A DNA stretch of 49,289 bases from an uncultured Pelagibacteraceae bacterium (GCA_902552755.1 CACDHV010000007.1:1-49289), one strand, 5' to 3'. Numbered from the stretch's first letter, positions 30,751 to 38,859 are shown. Notes: generated from the letters alone by a model not told the origin. Program-made: numbers and translations.

Positions 30751-32013
30751 ATGGACAAATTTATTGTTAAAGGCCCTTGCAAAATAAAGGGTGAAATTTC
30801 AATTTCTGGATCAAAAAATGCTGCCTTACCAATTTTAGCATCAACTATCTTATTTGAAAAAGAGGTCATAATAAAAAATTTACCTCGCGTTAAAGATATA
30901 GATACAATGATTAACCTTCTAAAATCTCTTGGATCAGTAATTCAATTTAGTAAAAATAAAAAAAATGTTAAAATAACAAAGAAAAAAAAACAAAATTATC
31001 TCGCAACATATTCACTTGTTAGAACTATGAGAGCTGGAATATTAGTTTTAGGTGCACTTGTTGCTAAACATCAAAAGTCCGTTGCTTCTTTGCCAGGTGG
31101 ATGCTTAATAGGAGCAAGACCTGTAAATTACCACCTGAATGCACTCAAAAAACTTGGAATGAAATATGAGATTAAAAAAGGTTATATCCACGCACACACG
31201 AGAGGAAAACTAAAAGGTGCAAAAATTAGATTTTCAAAGATTAGTGTTGGAGCAACTGAAAATACAATTATAGCTGCATGTTTAGCTAATGGAATTACCA
31301 TACTTAGAAATTGTGCCATCGAGCCAGAAATAATTGATTTAATCAATTTTTTAAAATCAGGTGGTGCAAAAATAAAATTTATAGGTAAACGTACTTTGAA
31401 GATAGAAGGTATTAAATCTTTAGAAAGTACAAGTTATTCTGTGATGTCAGACCGAATAGAAACAGGAACTTTTTGTATAGCAGCATGTTTAACTGAAGGG
31501 AATTTAAAAATAAATAATTTTGATCCAAAAATTATAAAAACAGAATTATCCTTATTAAAAAAAATTGGAGCCAAAATTAAAGTAGCTAAAAAAAAAATTC
31601 ATATAACTGGTCCAAAAAAAATCAAAAATTTAACCAATTTAGTTACTAAAGAGTATCCAAACTTTCCTACAGATTTGCAAGCACAGTTTATGGTTCTACT
31701 TTGTAAGGCTAAAGGTAAAAGTTCAATAACTGAGAGTATTTTCGAAAATAGATTTATGCATGTAGCTGAATTAAGAAGGTTAGGTGCTGAGATTATAGTA
31801 AAAAAAAATAAGGCCTTTATTTCGGGTAATACTAATTTTCAAGCAGCTGAATTAATGTCAAGCGATCTTAGAGCTTCAGTAGCGTTAGTTTTAGCTGCAA
31901 TAGTTGCTAAAGGATCATCTATAATTAATAGAATTTATCACCTTGATAGGGGATATGAAAATATAGAGCACAAACTTAGAAAAGTCGGGGTAAATATTCG
32001 AAGGGTCAATTGA
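30751..32013 (+). CDS. murA: UDP-N-acetylglucosamine 1-carboxyvinyltransferase
   Basis: First committed step of peptidoglycan synthesis. N-terminal SGSKNAALPILA (about 19-30); the catalytic loop SLPGGCLIGARPV carries the fosfomycin-target Cys118; SSDLRASVALVLAA is near the C-terminus. 420 residues (E. coli 419). Its TGA overlaps the next ATG by one base. The murA-DUF2948-hisD-infA order is typical of alphaproteobacteria. Confidence 0.98.
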   Translation: MDKFIVKGPCKIKGEISISGSKNAALPILASTILFEKEVIIKNLPRVKDIDTMINLLKSLGSVIQFSKNKKNVKITKKKKQNYLATYSLVRTMRAGILVLGALVAKHQKSVASLPGGCLIGARPVNYHLNALKKLGMKYEIKKGYIHAHTRGKLKGAKIRFSKISVGATENTIIAACLANGITILRNCAIEPEIIDLINFLKSGGAKIKFIGKRTLKIEGIKSLESTSYSVMSDRIETGTFCIAACLTEGNLKINNFDPKIIKTELSLLKKIGAKIKVAKKKIHITGPKKIKNLTNLVTKEYPNFPTDLQAQFMVLLCKAKGKSSITESIFENRFMHVAELRRLGAEIIVKKNKAFISGNTNFQAAELMSSDLRASVALVLAAIVAKGSSIINRIYHLDRGYENIEHKLRKVGVNIRRVN

Positions 32014-32420
32014 TGGATAATCAGTACTTAAAAAAGATAATTGCACAAACTCCTGAAGACCTTCAAATTATTTCAGCTTGCTGTTCCGAGGGGAAAGTTA
32101 ATATTGATGATGTTAAATATTTAGCTTCTAATAAGATTTTTTTGATTTCAATAGCAAGATTTAGCAAAGAAGAGGAAAACAAAAATAAATTAATAAATAG
32201 TATTATTAAATTTGAATTTATTAATTCATCAAAATCAAAGAATATAGACCAAAAAGACACTAATCTTACGTTAGAATTATTAACAATTGATATTTTTAAG
32301 AAAGAGGAGAATTTTGAAATAATTATGTTATTTTCAAAAAATAGAATTATAACTCTTGCCGCTGAAGTAATTGAGGTAACACTTGAGGATCAAAAAATAG
32401 TAAATGATAAAAGTAATTAA
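32013..32420 (+). CDS. DUF2948 family protein
   Basis: 135 residues from the ATG at 32013 (a TTG at 32010 would add one residue). Segments EDLQIISACCSEGKV, LASNKIFLISIARFSKE and LFSKNRIITLAAEVIEVTLED fit the DUF2948 proteins encoded between murA and hisD in alphaproteobacteria. Soluble, no catalytic motif recognised. It overlaps murA by 1 bp and hisD by 17 bp. Function unknown. Confidence 0.75.
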   Translation: MDNQYLKKIIAQTPEDLQIISACCSEGKVNIDDVKYLASNKIFLISIARFSKEEENKNKLINSIIKFEFINSSKSKNIDQKDTNLTLELLTIDIFKKEENFEIIMLFSKNRIITLAAEVIEVTLEDQKIVNDKSN

Positions 32421-33669
32421 CTGTAATAAAAAAAACTACTTAAATAACTTAACAAAATTTTTAGATTTAAGGAGATTTGAAAAAAGAATTGAAAGCAAAA
32501 TTATATCTAAAATTTTAAAAGATATAAAAAAAAATAAAAATAAAAGTCTTTTAAATTACGAGAAAAAATTTAGCAAAAATAGTCAAATTAAACCAAGTAT
32601 TAAGCAAATTAACAAAGCAATTAAATCTTTAGATCCAACAGTTAAAAGAGCTATAGATTTTGCTTATAAACGTATACTCAAATTCCATAATTTACAAAAA
32701 ACTAAAGATATTTTTTATAAAGATAATCTAAATAATAAAATTGAATATAAATATGTACCAATTCAATCGGTTGGCATTTATGTTCCAGCAAACTTACCAT
32801 CTACATTATTGATGAATGCCATCCCAGCAAAAATTGCAGGTGTTAAAAGAATTGTACTAGCGAATCCAAAAAATAAAGGAAAATTAAACCCTGCAGTTTT
32901 ATATGCTGCAAAAAAGGTAGGAATAAAAGAAATTTATTCAATGGGAGGTGCACAAGCTATTGGCAGTTTAACTTATATTCAAAAAGTAAATAAAATTGTT
33001 GGACCTGGCAATATCTTTGTTGCTGGTGCTAAAAGACAAGTTTTTGGAGATGTAGGTATCGAGGGAATGATTGCAGGTCCATCTGAGATTACAGTGTTAG
33101 CAGATAGTAAAACTAATTTGAATCAAGTTACTACATCTATGATTGGGCAAGCAGAACATGACCCAAATTCTCAATGTATATTAATCACAAAAAATTCTAA
33201 TTTGATCAAAAAATTTAAGAAAGATTTAGAATTAAAATTAAAAGATATTCCAAGAAAAAGTATTGCATCTAAAAGTATTAAAAATAATGGACTAATTTTA
33301 AAAGTAAATAATGATAGACAAATTATTGAAGCAATTAATGAGATAGCTCCTGAACACTTAGAAATAAATGTTAGCAATTATAAAAAGTATAAAGATAAAA
33401 TTTTTAACGCAGGAAGTATTTGTATAGGTAAATACTCTCCTATGGCATTAAGCGATTATGCTGTTGGGACAAATCATGTATTACCAACTAATTCGTCAGC
33501 TAAATTTTCATCAGGGTTAAGTTTAAGTGAATTTTATAAAAAAATTAGCCTAATAACTCTTTCAAAAAAAGGTGTTGAGAAAATAGGAGAATACGCTACA
33601 CATCTCGCTGAGTATGAAGAATTAAAAGGTCATGCTTTGAGTATAAAATCTAGAATAAATAAGGAGTAA
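32404..33669 (+). CDS. hisD: Histidinol dehydrogenase
   Basis: Last two steps of histidine synthesis, zinc- and NAD-dependent. YVPIQSVGIYVPAN (about 117-130), GGAQAIGSLTY, GPGNIFVAGAKRQVFG, the zinc/substrate segment GQAEHDPNSQ (His/Gln) and EIAPEHLE with catalytic Glu-His. 421 residues (E. coli 434). The final codons AAT AAG GAG supply the Shine-Dalgarno AAGGAG for infA. Confidence 0.98.
   Translation: MIKVINCNKKNYLNNLTKFLDLRRFEKRIESKIISKILKDIKKNKNKSLLNYEKKFSKNSQIKPSIKQINKAIKSLDPTVKRAIDFAYKRILKFHNLQKTKDIFYKDNLNNKIEYKYVPIQSVGIYVPANLPSTLLMNAIPAKIAGVKRIVLANPKNKGKLNPAVLYAAKKVGIKEIYSMGGAQAIGSLTYIQKVNKIVGPGNIFVAGAKRQVFGDVGIEGMIAGPSEITVLADSKTNLNQVTTSMIGQAEHDPNSQCILITKNSNLIKKFKKDLELKLKDIPRKSIASKSIKNNGLILKVNNDRQIIEAINEIAPEHLEINVSNYKKYKDKIFNAGSICIGKYSPMALSDYAVGTNHVLPTNSSAKFSSGLSLSEFYKKISLITLSKKGVEKIGEYATHLAEYEELKGHALSIKSRINKE
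33661..33666 (+). promoter_or_regulatory. Shine-Dalgarno for infA inside hisD
   Basis: AAGGAG, formed by the last two sense codons of hisD, lies 9 bases before the TTG start of infA. It is one of the few strong ribosome sites in the window and decides the infA start. Confidence 0.8.
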
Positions 33670-33675
33670 CAAAAT

Positions 33676-33891
33676 TTGTCGAAACAAGATTTATTGGAAT
33701 TTAAAGGTAAAGTCATCGATTTATTACCTAACGCCATGTTCCGAGTAAAGCTTGAAAATGATCATATTGTTACAGCTCACACAGCTGGAAAGTTGAGGAA
33801 GAATAGGATTAGAGTTCTCCAAGGTGATAATGTAACAGTTGAAGTTACGCCTTATGATTTGACAAAAGGAAGAATTATTTTTAGGTTTTAA
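33676..33891 (+). CDS. infA: Translation initiation factor IF-1
   Basis: OB-fold factor that occupies the ribosomal A site during initiation. [27 protein letters not shown] and [12 protein letters not shown] are the IF-1 signature. 71 residues. The start is TTG at 33676, supported by AAGGAG at 33661-33666; no ATG keeps the conserved N-terminus. tRNA-Phe begins 5 bp after its stop, so the mRNA and tRNA may share a transcript. Confidence 0.97.
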   Translation: MSKQDLLEFKGKVIDLLPNAMFRVKLENDHIVTAHTAGKLRKNRIRVLQGDNVTVEVTPYDLTKGRIIFRF

Positions 33892-33896
33892 ATAAT

Positions 33897-33972
33897 GGCT
33901 TCGTAGCTCAGTTGGTAGAGCAGAGCCCTGAAAAGGCTTGTGTCGCTGGTTCGAGTCCCGCCGAAGCCACCA
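33897..33972 (+). tRNA. tRNA-Phe (anticodon GAA)
   Basis: 76 nt cloverleaf: acceptor GGCTTCG/CGAAGCC, discriminator A, encoded CCA (33970-33972). Anticodon stem GAGCC/GGCTT closes loop CTGAAAA, giving GAA. T loop GTTCGAGTC. Five bases downstream of infA. Confidence 0.97.
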
Positions 33973-34038
33973 TTTTTGAAATAAAACATTGTAGCAAAAA
34001 CGCTTGCATTCAATTTTAAAATCTAATAACTATCCCGC

Positions 34039-34055
34039 TAGCTAAAGTTTAGCTA
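34039..34055. promoter_or_regulatory. Perfect 17 bp palindrome upstream of the cold-shock gene
   Basis: TAGCTAAAGTTTAGCTA: two 8 bp arms symmetric around a central G. It ends 7 bp before a perfect TATAAT, covering the -35/spacer zone of the predicted cold-shock promoter. This placement suits a repressor operator. As RNA it would form only a short hairpin, so a DNA site is the more likely reading. Confidence 0.5.
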
Positions 34056-34062
34056 AATTTAA

Positions 34063-34068
34063 TATAAT
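34063..34068 (+). promoter_or_regulatory. -10 element of the cold-shock gene promoter
   Basis: Consensus TATAAT, 23 bases before the ATG of the cold-shock gene. The -35 region is poor (within the palindrome at 34039-34055). Predicted transcript start about 34075, giving a very short leader. Confidence 0.5.
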
Positions 34069-34090
34069 AAAGAAAGAGTAAAAGAAAAGT

Positions 34091-34303
34091 ATGAGTACAT
34101 TAAAAGGAAAAGTAAAGTGGTTCAACGGTAAGAAGGGCTACGGGTTTATAGAAAGAGAAGACGGAGAAAAAGATTGTTTCGTTCATGCAAGCGCAGTTCG
34201 TGAAGCAGGACTTCGTTTTTTGAATGAGAACGACGCTGTAGAATTTGAAATTCAGGACGGAGATAAAGGTCCAAGCGCAGTGAATTTAAAGAAAACTTCT
34301 TAA
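34091..34303 (+). CDS. Cold-shock domain protein (CspA family)
   Basis: Single OB-fold RNA chaperone that melts mRNA structure. [19 protein letters not shown] contains RNP1 (KGYGFIE), and DCFVHASAV contains RNP2. 70 residues, normal length. Monocistronic: flanked by tRNA-Phe 118 bp upstream and tRNA-His 231 bp downstream, with its own TATAAT and two inverted repeats after the stop. Confidence 0.96.
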   Translation: MSTLKGKVKWFNGKKGYGFIEREDGEKDCFVHASAVREAGLRFLNENDAVEFEIQDGDKGPSAVNLKKTS

Positions 34304-34323
34304 AATTTATTTCATTTAAAATT

Positions 34324-34370
34324 TTGTATAGGAATAAAAGTAGGTAAACCCTATGAATATTCCTATACAA
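34324..34370. repeat. 12 bp perfect inverted repeat 3' of the cold-shock gene
   Basis: TTGTATAGGAAT (34324-34335) and ATTCCTATACAA (34359-34370) are exact reverse complements with a 23-base loop. The loop itself holds TAGG (34341-34344) and CCTA (34350-34353), so a nested or alternative hairpin is possible. It starts 20 bp after the stop codon. There is no T-run after it, so it is not a textbook intrinsic terminator. Confidence 0.75.
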
Positions 34371-34379
34371 TACACACTT

Positions 34380-34399
34380 GCATTTTAAGTTTAAAATGC
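34380..34399. repeat. Second inverted repeat 3' of the cold-shock gene
   Basis: GCATTTTAA (34380-34388) mirrored by TTAAAATGC (34391-34399), giving a stem of about 7 bp with a small loop. Follows the larger repeat by 9 bp. The rest of the spacer to tRNA-His (34400-34534) shows no gene, only A/T-rich sequence and a GCTGGCTTGCAGC element near 34463. Confidence 0.5.
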
Positions 34400-34518
34400 T
34401 ATTCAACCGTCATGATTAAAAATAGTAAAATTTTCGTATTTCACAAAAGACATCATTTTCATGCTGGCTTGCAGCTAGCTATTTAACTATTTTAAAATTT
34501 AAATTTAACTCTAATTAG

Positions 34519-34526
34519 TATAAAAT
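34519..34526 (+). promoter_or_regulatory. Possible -10 for the tRNA-His-hisS-hisZ-hisG transcript
   Basis: TATAAAAT ends 8 bases before the mature tRNA-His 5' end. No clear -35 is visible. It is the only promoter-like element close to the tRNA and would drive the downstream histidine genes from the same start. Confidence 0.35.
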
Positions 34527-34534
34527 AACAACAG

Positions 34535-34609
34535 GCCCTGGTGGTGAAATGGTTATCACGAAAGTTTGTGGAACTTTAGTTTTTGGTTCAATTCCAAGCC
34601 AGGGTACCA
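34535..34609 (+). tRNA. tRNA-His (anticodon GTG), non-canonical acceptor end
   Basis: Acceptor GCCCTGG pairs with CCAGGGT, so the first pair is G1-U72; the discriminator at 34606 is A and CCA is encoded (34607-34609). D stem GTGA/TCAC. Anticodon stem AAAGT/ACTTT closes loop TTGTGGA, giving GTG. T stem TTTGG/CCAAG. Most bacterial tRNA-His have G-1 paired with C73; here a G exists at 34534, but position 73 is A. The CCA ends 4 bases before the hisS ATG. Confidence 0.95.
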
Positions 34610-34613
34610 AAAA

Positions 34614-36008
34614 ATGAATAAAGAAAATAAATTAATACCTGGGCTACCGCCGGGATTTGAAGATCGTTGGGACAAGAAACTTATTCTCAAAAAAAAGCTG
34701 TTAACAGTAATTGAGAATAATTTTATTAAGTTTGGTGCAGAACCGCTTGAAACACCATCGTTTGAAGTAAGCGAAAATATAGGATCTTTTCTAGCAGAAG
34801 ATGAAGCTAATTCTATGTCTGATGTATTTTCATTTAAAGATGGAGAGAAAAATATTACGCTTCGATATGACTTATCTAGCCCTCTAGCAAGATTTGTTGC
34901 ACAAAATAATCAAGAGTTACCATCAATTTATAAAAGATATGCTATTCAAAATGTATTTCGTAACGAAAAGGCAGGCAATGGAAGATATAGAGAATTTTTA
35001 CAGGCAGATTTTGACATTGTAGGAAATGTTAATTCATCACAAGCTAACGCTGAACTTTGTAATTTAATATCATTAACACTTTTAGAATGTGGATTACTGA
35101 AAGATCAGTTTACAATCAATGTAAGTAACAGAAAAATAGTTCAAGGCTTACTAGATGAATTACAAATAACTGAGGAAAAACAATTAAAAGTTATTAGGGC
35201 AATTGATAAACTTGATAAGCCTGGATTTGGATTAAAAGGTGTAGAGGACCTTTTGAGAAAGGAAAGAAAAGATACTAGTGGTGCTATTACAAAAGGTGCA
35301 GACTTAAATGATAAGCAGGTTTCTCAAATATTAGATTATTTAAAAATTAAAGATTTAAATGAACTAAAACAAAAATTAAAAAACTCATTATCACAAGAAG
35401 GAATAAAAGAATTAGAAGACTTTTTTGAGGTCCTTGGATATGGATCAAACTTAGATCAAGTCAAAACCAACTTCACAATTGTCAGAGGCTTGGCGTATTA
35501 CTCTGATTTCATCGTTGAAACTAATTTAAATTTTAAAGTTACAAATAATAAAGGTAAAGAGGTAGATATTGGCAGTATTTGTTCGGGTGGAGCTTATGCA
35601 AAACTTATATCAAGATTTAAAGGGGTTGATATTCCAGGTACAGGTATAAGTTTTGGAGTAGATAGACTTTTATTTGCACTATTGCAGCTAGAACAAATCG
35701 AATTAGACGATCAAAAACCAGTTTTAGTGTGTGTGATGGATCAAAAATACTTAAAAAACTACTACGAAATTTTAGATCTTTTAAGAAAAAACAATATTAA
35801 TTCAGAAATATTTTTAGATAATAAAAAAAATCTTGGTAAGCAGCTTACTTTTGCAAACAAACGCCAATTACCAGTTGCGGTAATCTGTGGAGAAAATGAA
35901 TTTAAAGATAATACAGTGACCATTAAAAATTTAAAGGGTGTAAAGGGTGAGAACAACAAAACAATTCCCAAGAAAGATTTAATCGATGAAGTCAAAAAAC
36001 TTATCTGA
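34614..36008 (+). CDS. hisS: Histidyl-tRNA synthetase
   Basis: Charges tRNA-His. Class II core: motif 1 region near GAEPLETP (about 41-48), motif 2 NVFRNEKAGNGRYREFLQADFDIVG (Arg116), the histidine motif RGLAYY (from about Arg291, usually RGLDYY), GSICSGGAYAKL (usually GGRYDGL), and motif 3 GTGISFGVDRL. A C-terminal anticodon domain follows (PVLVCVMDQ). 464 residues from ATG 34614; earlier in-frame starts fall inside the tRNA and are rejected. The only SD-like bases (AGGG, 34601-34604) are inside the tRNA acceptor stem. hisZ overlaps the end by 23 bp. Confidence 0.95.
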   Translation: MNKENKLIPGLPPGFEDRWDKKLILKKKLLTVIENNFIKFGAEPLETPSFEVSENIGSFLAEDEANSMSDVFSFKDGEKNITLRYDLSSPLARFVAQNNQELPSIYKRYAIQNVFRNEKAGNGRYREFLQADFDIVGNVNSSQANAELCNLISLTLLECGLLKDQFTINVSNRKIVQGLLDELQITEEKQLKVIRAIDKLDKPGFGLKGVEDLLRKERKDTSGAITKGADLNDKQVSQILDYLKIKDLNELKQKLKNSLSQEGIKELEDFFEVLGYGSNLDQVKTNFTIVRGLAYYSDFIVETNLNFKVTNNKGKEVDIGSICSGGAYAKLISRFKGVDIPGTGISFGVDRLLFALLQLEQIELDDQKPVLVCVMDQKYLKNYYEILDLLRKNNINSEIFLDNKKNLGKQLTFANKRQLPVAVICGENEFKDNTVTIKNLKGVKGENNKTIPKKDLIDEVKKLI

Positions 36009-37035
36009 AAATATACTCAAATCTTTAAAATCAAGTGGATTTGATTATATAGATTTAGACACAGTAATTCCAACCAATTTAATTCTCGAGAGATCTGGGG
36101 AGTCATTTAGAAGTTTAATTTTTTCATTTATGGATCAGAATGGAAAGGAAATTTGTTTAAGACCTGACTTAACCATTGCTTCATGCATTAAATATCTAAA
36201 TCAAAAAAAAAAGAGATCTTCAAAAGTATTTTATAATGGTCAAGCATTCAGAAAAGTTCAGAAAAAAAATGAAAAAATTATAAGAGAACAAATAGGTTTT
36301 GAGATAATAGGATCAAAAAATGAAAAGAGAGATGATAAGCAAATAATAAATACTGGTATTAAAGTTTTAAATAAATTTAGATATAAGTCTGGGAGTATAA
36401 CAATTGGAAATGTAGAAATTTTTCACTTATTGATAAACAAATTAGATATTCCAAAAAGGTGGAAATTTAGATTGCAAAGACATTTTTGGAGAGAGACTTA
36501 TTTTAATGAATTATTAAGACGTTTAGAGACTAATTCAGATGTTGATGAAACTATCGTTGAGTTAGATAAAAAAAGATATTTTAAAATGTTTAAACAAAAT
36601 CAAAATAGAAATATAGCAGGACGTTCCCTTAAAGAAATACTGATCAGATTTGACAACAAAATTAAAGACCCTAGAAGACAAGTAAAAGGTCAAAATGTAG
36701 TAAAGATTATAAGAGATTATTTAAAAATTAATTGCAAAATGAGTAGTGCAGCAATTACTCTTAATACTTTTTTTAAAAAAAATAAAATAAATCTTATTGT
36801 TGCAAAAAATTATTTTCCAATCACAAAAGATAAAGTTTCAAAATTAAATGTAAATTTTTCATCTTCTTTTGGAAGACATCTGGAATATTACACTGGTATG
36901 GTATTTAAAATTACAATAAATTCAAACTCTAGAAAAATTCAGGTTAATGGGGGTCGTTATGACAATCTTATTTCTGATTTAGGATCTTCAAAAAAGATCC
37001 CAGCAGTTGGAGGTGCAATAAGTCTAAATGATTAA
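35986..37035 (+). CDS. hisZ: ATP phosphoribosyltransferase regulatory subunit
   Basis: HisRS-like paralogue without aminoacylation activity that pairs with short-form HisG. The class II core is visible: ICLRPDLTIASCIKYL (about 59-74), YNGQAFRKVQ, REQIGFEIIG, and SSSFGRHLEYYTGMVF near the C-terminus with GGRYDNL. No C-terminal anticodon domain. 349 residues. Position between hisS and a short hisG supports HisZ over a second synthetase. It overlaps hisS by 23 bp and hisG by 8 bp. Confidence 0.92.
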   Translation: MKSKNLSENILKSLKSSGFDYIDLDTVIPTNLILERSGESFRSLIFSFMDQNGKEICLRPDLTIASCIKYLNQKKKRSSKVFYNGQAFRKVQKKNEKIIREQIGFEIIGSKNEKRDDKQIINTGIKVLNKFRYKSGSITIGNVEIFHLLINKLDIPKRWKFRLQRHFWRETYFNELLRRLETNSDVDETIVELDKKRYFKMFKQNQNRNIAGRSLKEILIRFDNKIKDPRRQVKGQNVVKIIRDYLKINCKMSSAAITLNTFFKKNKINLIVAKNYFPITKDKVSKLNVNFSSSFGRHLEYYTGMVFKITINSNSRKIQVNGGRYDNLISDLGSSKKIPAVGGAISLND

Positions 37036-37705
37036 AATTGGTATTCCAAGCAAGGGTCGATTAAGAAAAGATACTCTAAATATATTTAAAAGTAAAAAGC
37101 TCAAAATTCTATCAGAAAGAGGCGATAGGGATCTATTTGGATATATAAAAGGAAATAAAAATATTAAAATTATTTATCTTCACGCAAGAGAAATTATAGA
37201 AAGATTGGGTGATGGATCTCTAGATATCGGTTTTTCAGGATATGATTTGTTAAAAGAATCTGAATTAAGTATACAAAATAAAGTTACTATTGCAAAAAAG
37301 CTAGAATACGGACATGCAGTTTTAGTATTAGCGGTGCCTGACGAGTGGATTGATATTCAGACTCTTGCTGATTTAGAAGAAATTTCTTTTGATTTTAAAG
37401 ATAAAAAGAAAAGTAGAATGAGAGTTGCAACAAAATATCCAAATTTAACAAGAGAGTTTTTATTTTCAAAAGGTGTAACTCAATTTAAACTAGTTCCATC
37501 TCTTGGCGCAACTGAAGTATATCCATTCACTGGTTCGTCAGAAATTCTATCAGATATAACTAGTACAGGAGAAACTTTACGTGCAAATAATTTAAGAGTC
37601 TTAAAAGATGGAAATATTCTTAAAAGCACTGCAATTTTAATGTTTAATAAAAAATTGAGTAGCAAAAAAGGTTTGAAGAAAATTTTAAACATACTTAGCT
37701 CTTAG
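37028..37705 (+). CDS. hisG: ATP phosphoribosyltransferase, short form
   Basis: First step of histidine synthesis, joining ATP and PRPP. IGIPSKGRLRKDT (about 3-15), LGDGSLDIGFSGYDLL, RVATKYPNLTREF and LGATEVYPFTGSSEILSDITSTGETLRANNL (PRPP site) are diagnostic. 225 residues: the short type that needs HisZ, which is encoded directly upstream with an 8 bp overlap. Confidence 0.97.
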   Translation: MIKIGIPSKGRLRKDTLNIFKSKKLKILSERGDRDLFGYIKGNKNIKIIYLHAREIIERLGDGSLDIGFSGYDLLKESELSIQNKVTIAKKLEYGHAVLVLAVPDEWIDIQTLADLEEISFDFKDKKKSRMRVATKYPNLTREFLFSKGVTQFKLVPSLGATEVYPFTGSSEILSDITSTGETLRANNLRVLKDGNILKSTAILMFNKKLSSKKGLKKILNILSS

Positions 37706-37747
37706 CTTTAGGTTGATTTAAATTAATTCACGTATATCTTACGAATC

Positions 37748-38848
37748 ATGGATACTATAATTTTAATTTTGCTTTCTTTATCGCTTATTAGTTCTGCAAT
37801 AATTATCTATTTAAATTTTAAATTGAAGAATGAATCTCAAGATGAGGAGGAAAATCAGGAGATTGTTAGACTTAATCAAGAAATTATTAATCTGAAGGAA
37901 TCACTTAATACAACTATTAATAGCACTATGAGCTCAATGGCAAGTTCTTTCAATAGTCTTTCATCAGGAGTTACTAAAGATATGACAAATGCTTTAACTC
38001 AAGTAGATCAAAAAGTAGCTTCTTTCAATACTCAAGTTGAAAACTTAAATGAAAGTCAAAAGGGTATTAATCAAATATTGGCAGGAGTTAAAAAATACGG
38101 AACTTTAGCTGAATTTAGTTTGGGTTCTCTGATTAAGGATTTATTGCCAGCATCTCAATATTCTTCAAATGTAAAAATGAAAGAGGATACGAGTGAAAAT
38201 GTTGAATTTGCAATTAAACTTCAAGATGGGATTTTGGTACCTGTTGACAGCCACTTCCCAGTCGAAAGATTTAAGGCTATCCAAGATGCTCATCAGGAAG
38301 ATGATAAAAAAGCAATGGCTGATGCAAGAACTAAACTTGCTAGAGCTTTTAAAGAAAAAGCAAAAAGTGTGAACGATAAATATATCGTACCGCCAAAAAC
38401 GACAGATTTTGCGATTGTTTATGCACCAACTGAAAGTTTATTTTTAGAATTAGCTAATTATCAAGATCCATCTACAAAAGAATTATTAACTCAAGAAATA
38501 ATGAAAAAATACAAAGTAACTATCATGGGCCCTAACAATTTATCTGGTTACTTACAATCACTTCATATGGGCTTTCAAAGCTTACGAATTAAGAAACATG
38601 CCTCTGAAATATATGATCATTTAAAAAAGATTAGTACTAGATTTAATATGCATTTTAATAATGTTTTAGTTTTAAGGAAAAAATTAGAAGAAGCAATGTC
38701 TGTTGTCGATAGTTTTGGCAAAGATGCTAGAGCAATAAACAGAAGTATTGATTCTATTAAAAATCCTAATGATGACGATGATCCAGATCCAAGTTCTCCG
38801 TCTCCAATTTCTGGTTATGGTCAGGATGAAAAACGAAAAGTTTCTTAA
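37748..38848 (+). CDS. rmuC: RmuC-family DNA recombination protein
   Basis: Predicted nuclease-related protein that limits DNA inversions and rearrangements. One N-terminal membrane helix (about residues 2-22), a coiled-coil region (about 30-110), then the RmuC core: YGTLAEFSLGSLIKDLLPASQY, VPVDSHFPVERFKAI, TDFAIVYAPTESLFLELA and GPNNLSGYLQSLHMGFQSLRI. A Pro/Asp/Ser tail ends it. 366 residues. Starts 42 bp after hisG; a nuclease gene follows 11 bp later. Confidence 0.93.
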   Translation: MDTIILILLSLSLISSAIIIYLNFKLKNESQDEEENQEIVRLNQEIINLKESLNTTINSTMSSMASSFNSLSSGVTKDMTNALTQVDQKVASFNTQVENLNESQKGINQILAGVKKYGTLAEFSLGSLIKDLLPASQYSSNVKMKEDTSENVEFAIKLQDGILVPVDSHFPVERFKAIQDAHQEDDKKAMADARTKLARAFKEKAKSVNDKYIVPPKTTDFAIVYAPTESLFLELANYQDPSTKELLTQEIMKKYKVTIMGPNNLSGYLQSLHMGFQSLRIKKHASEIYDHLKKISTRFNMHFNNVLVLRKKLEEAMSVVDSFGKDARAINRSIDSIKNPNDDDDPDPSSPSPISGYGQDEKRKVS

Positions 38849-38859
38849 AGCCTTAATGA

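Noticed and set aside
34566..34613. Longer hisS start adding 16 residues
   Set aside because: These codons lie inside tRNA-His; the ATG at 34614 gives the normal HisRS N-terminus.
35986..37035. Second histidyl-tRNA synthetase
   Set aside because: Lacks the anticodon domain and sits beside a short-form hisG, so HisZ fits better.
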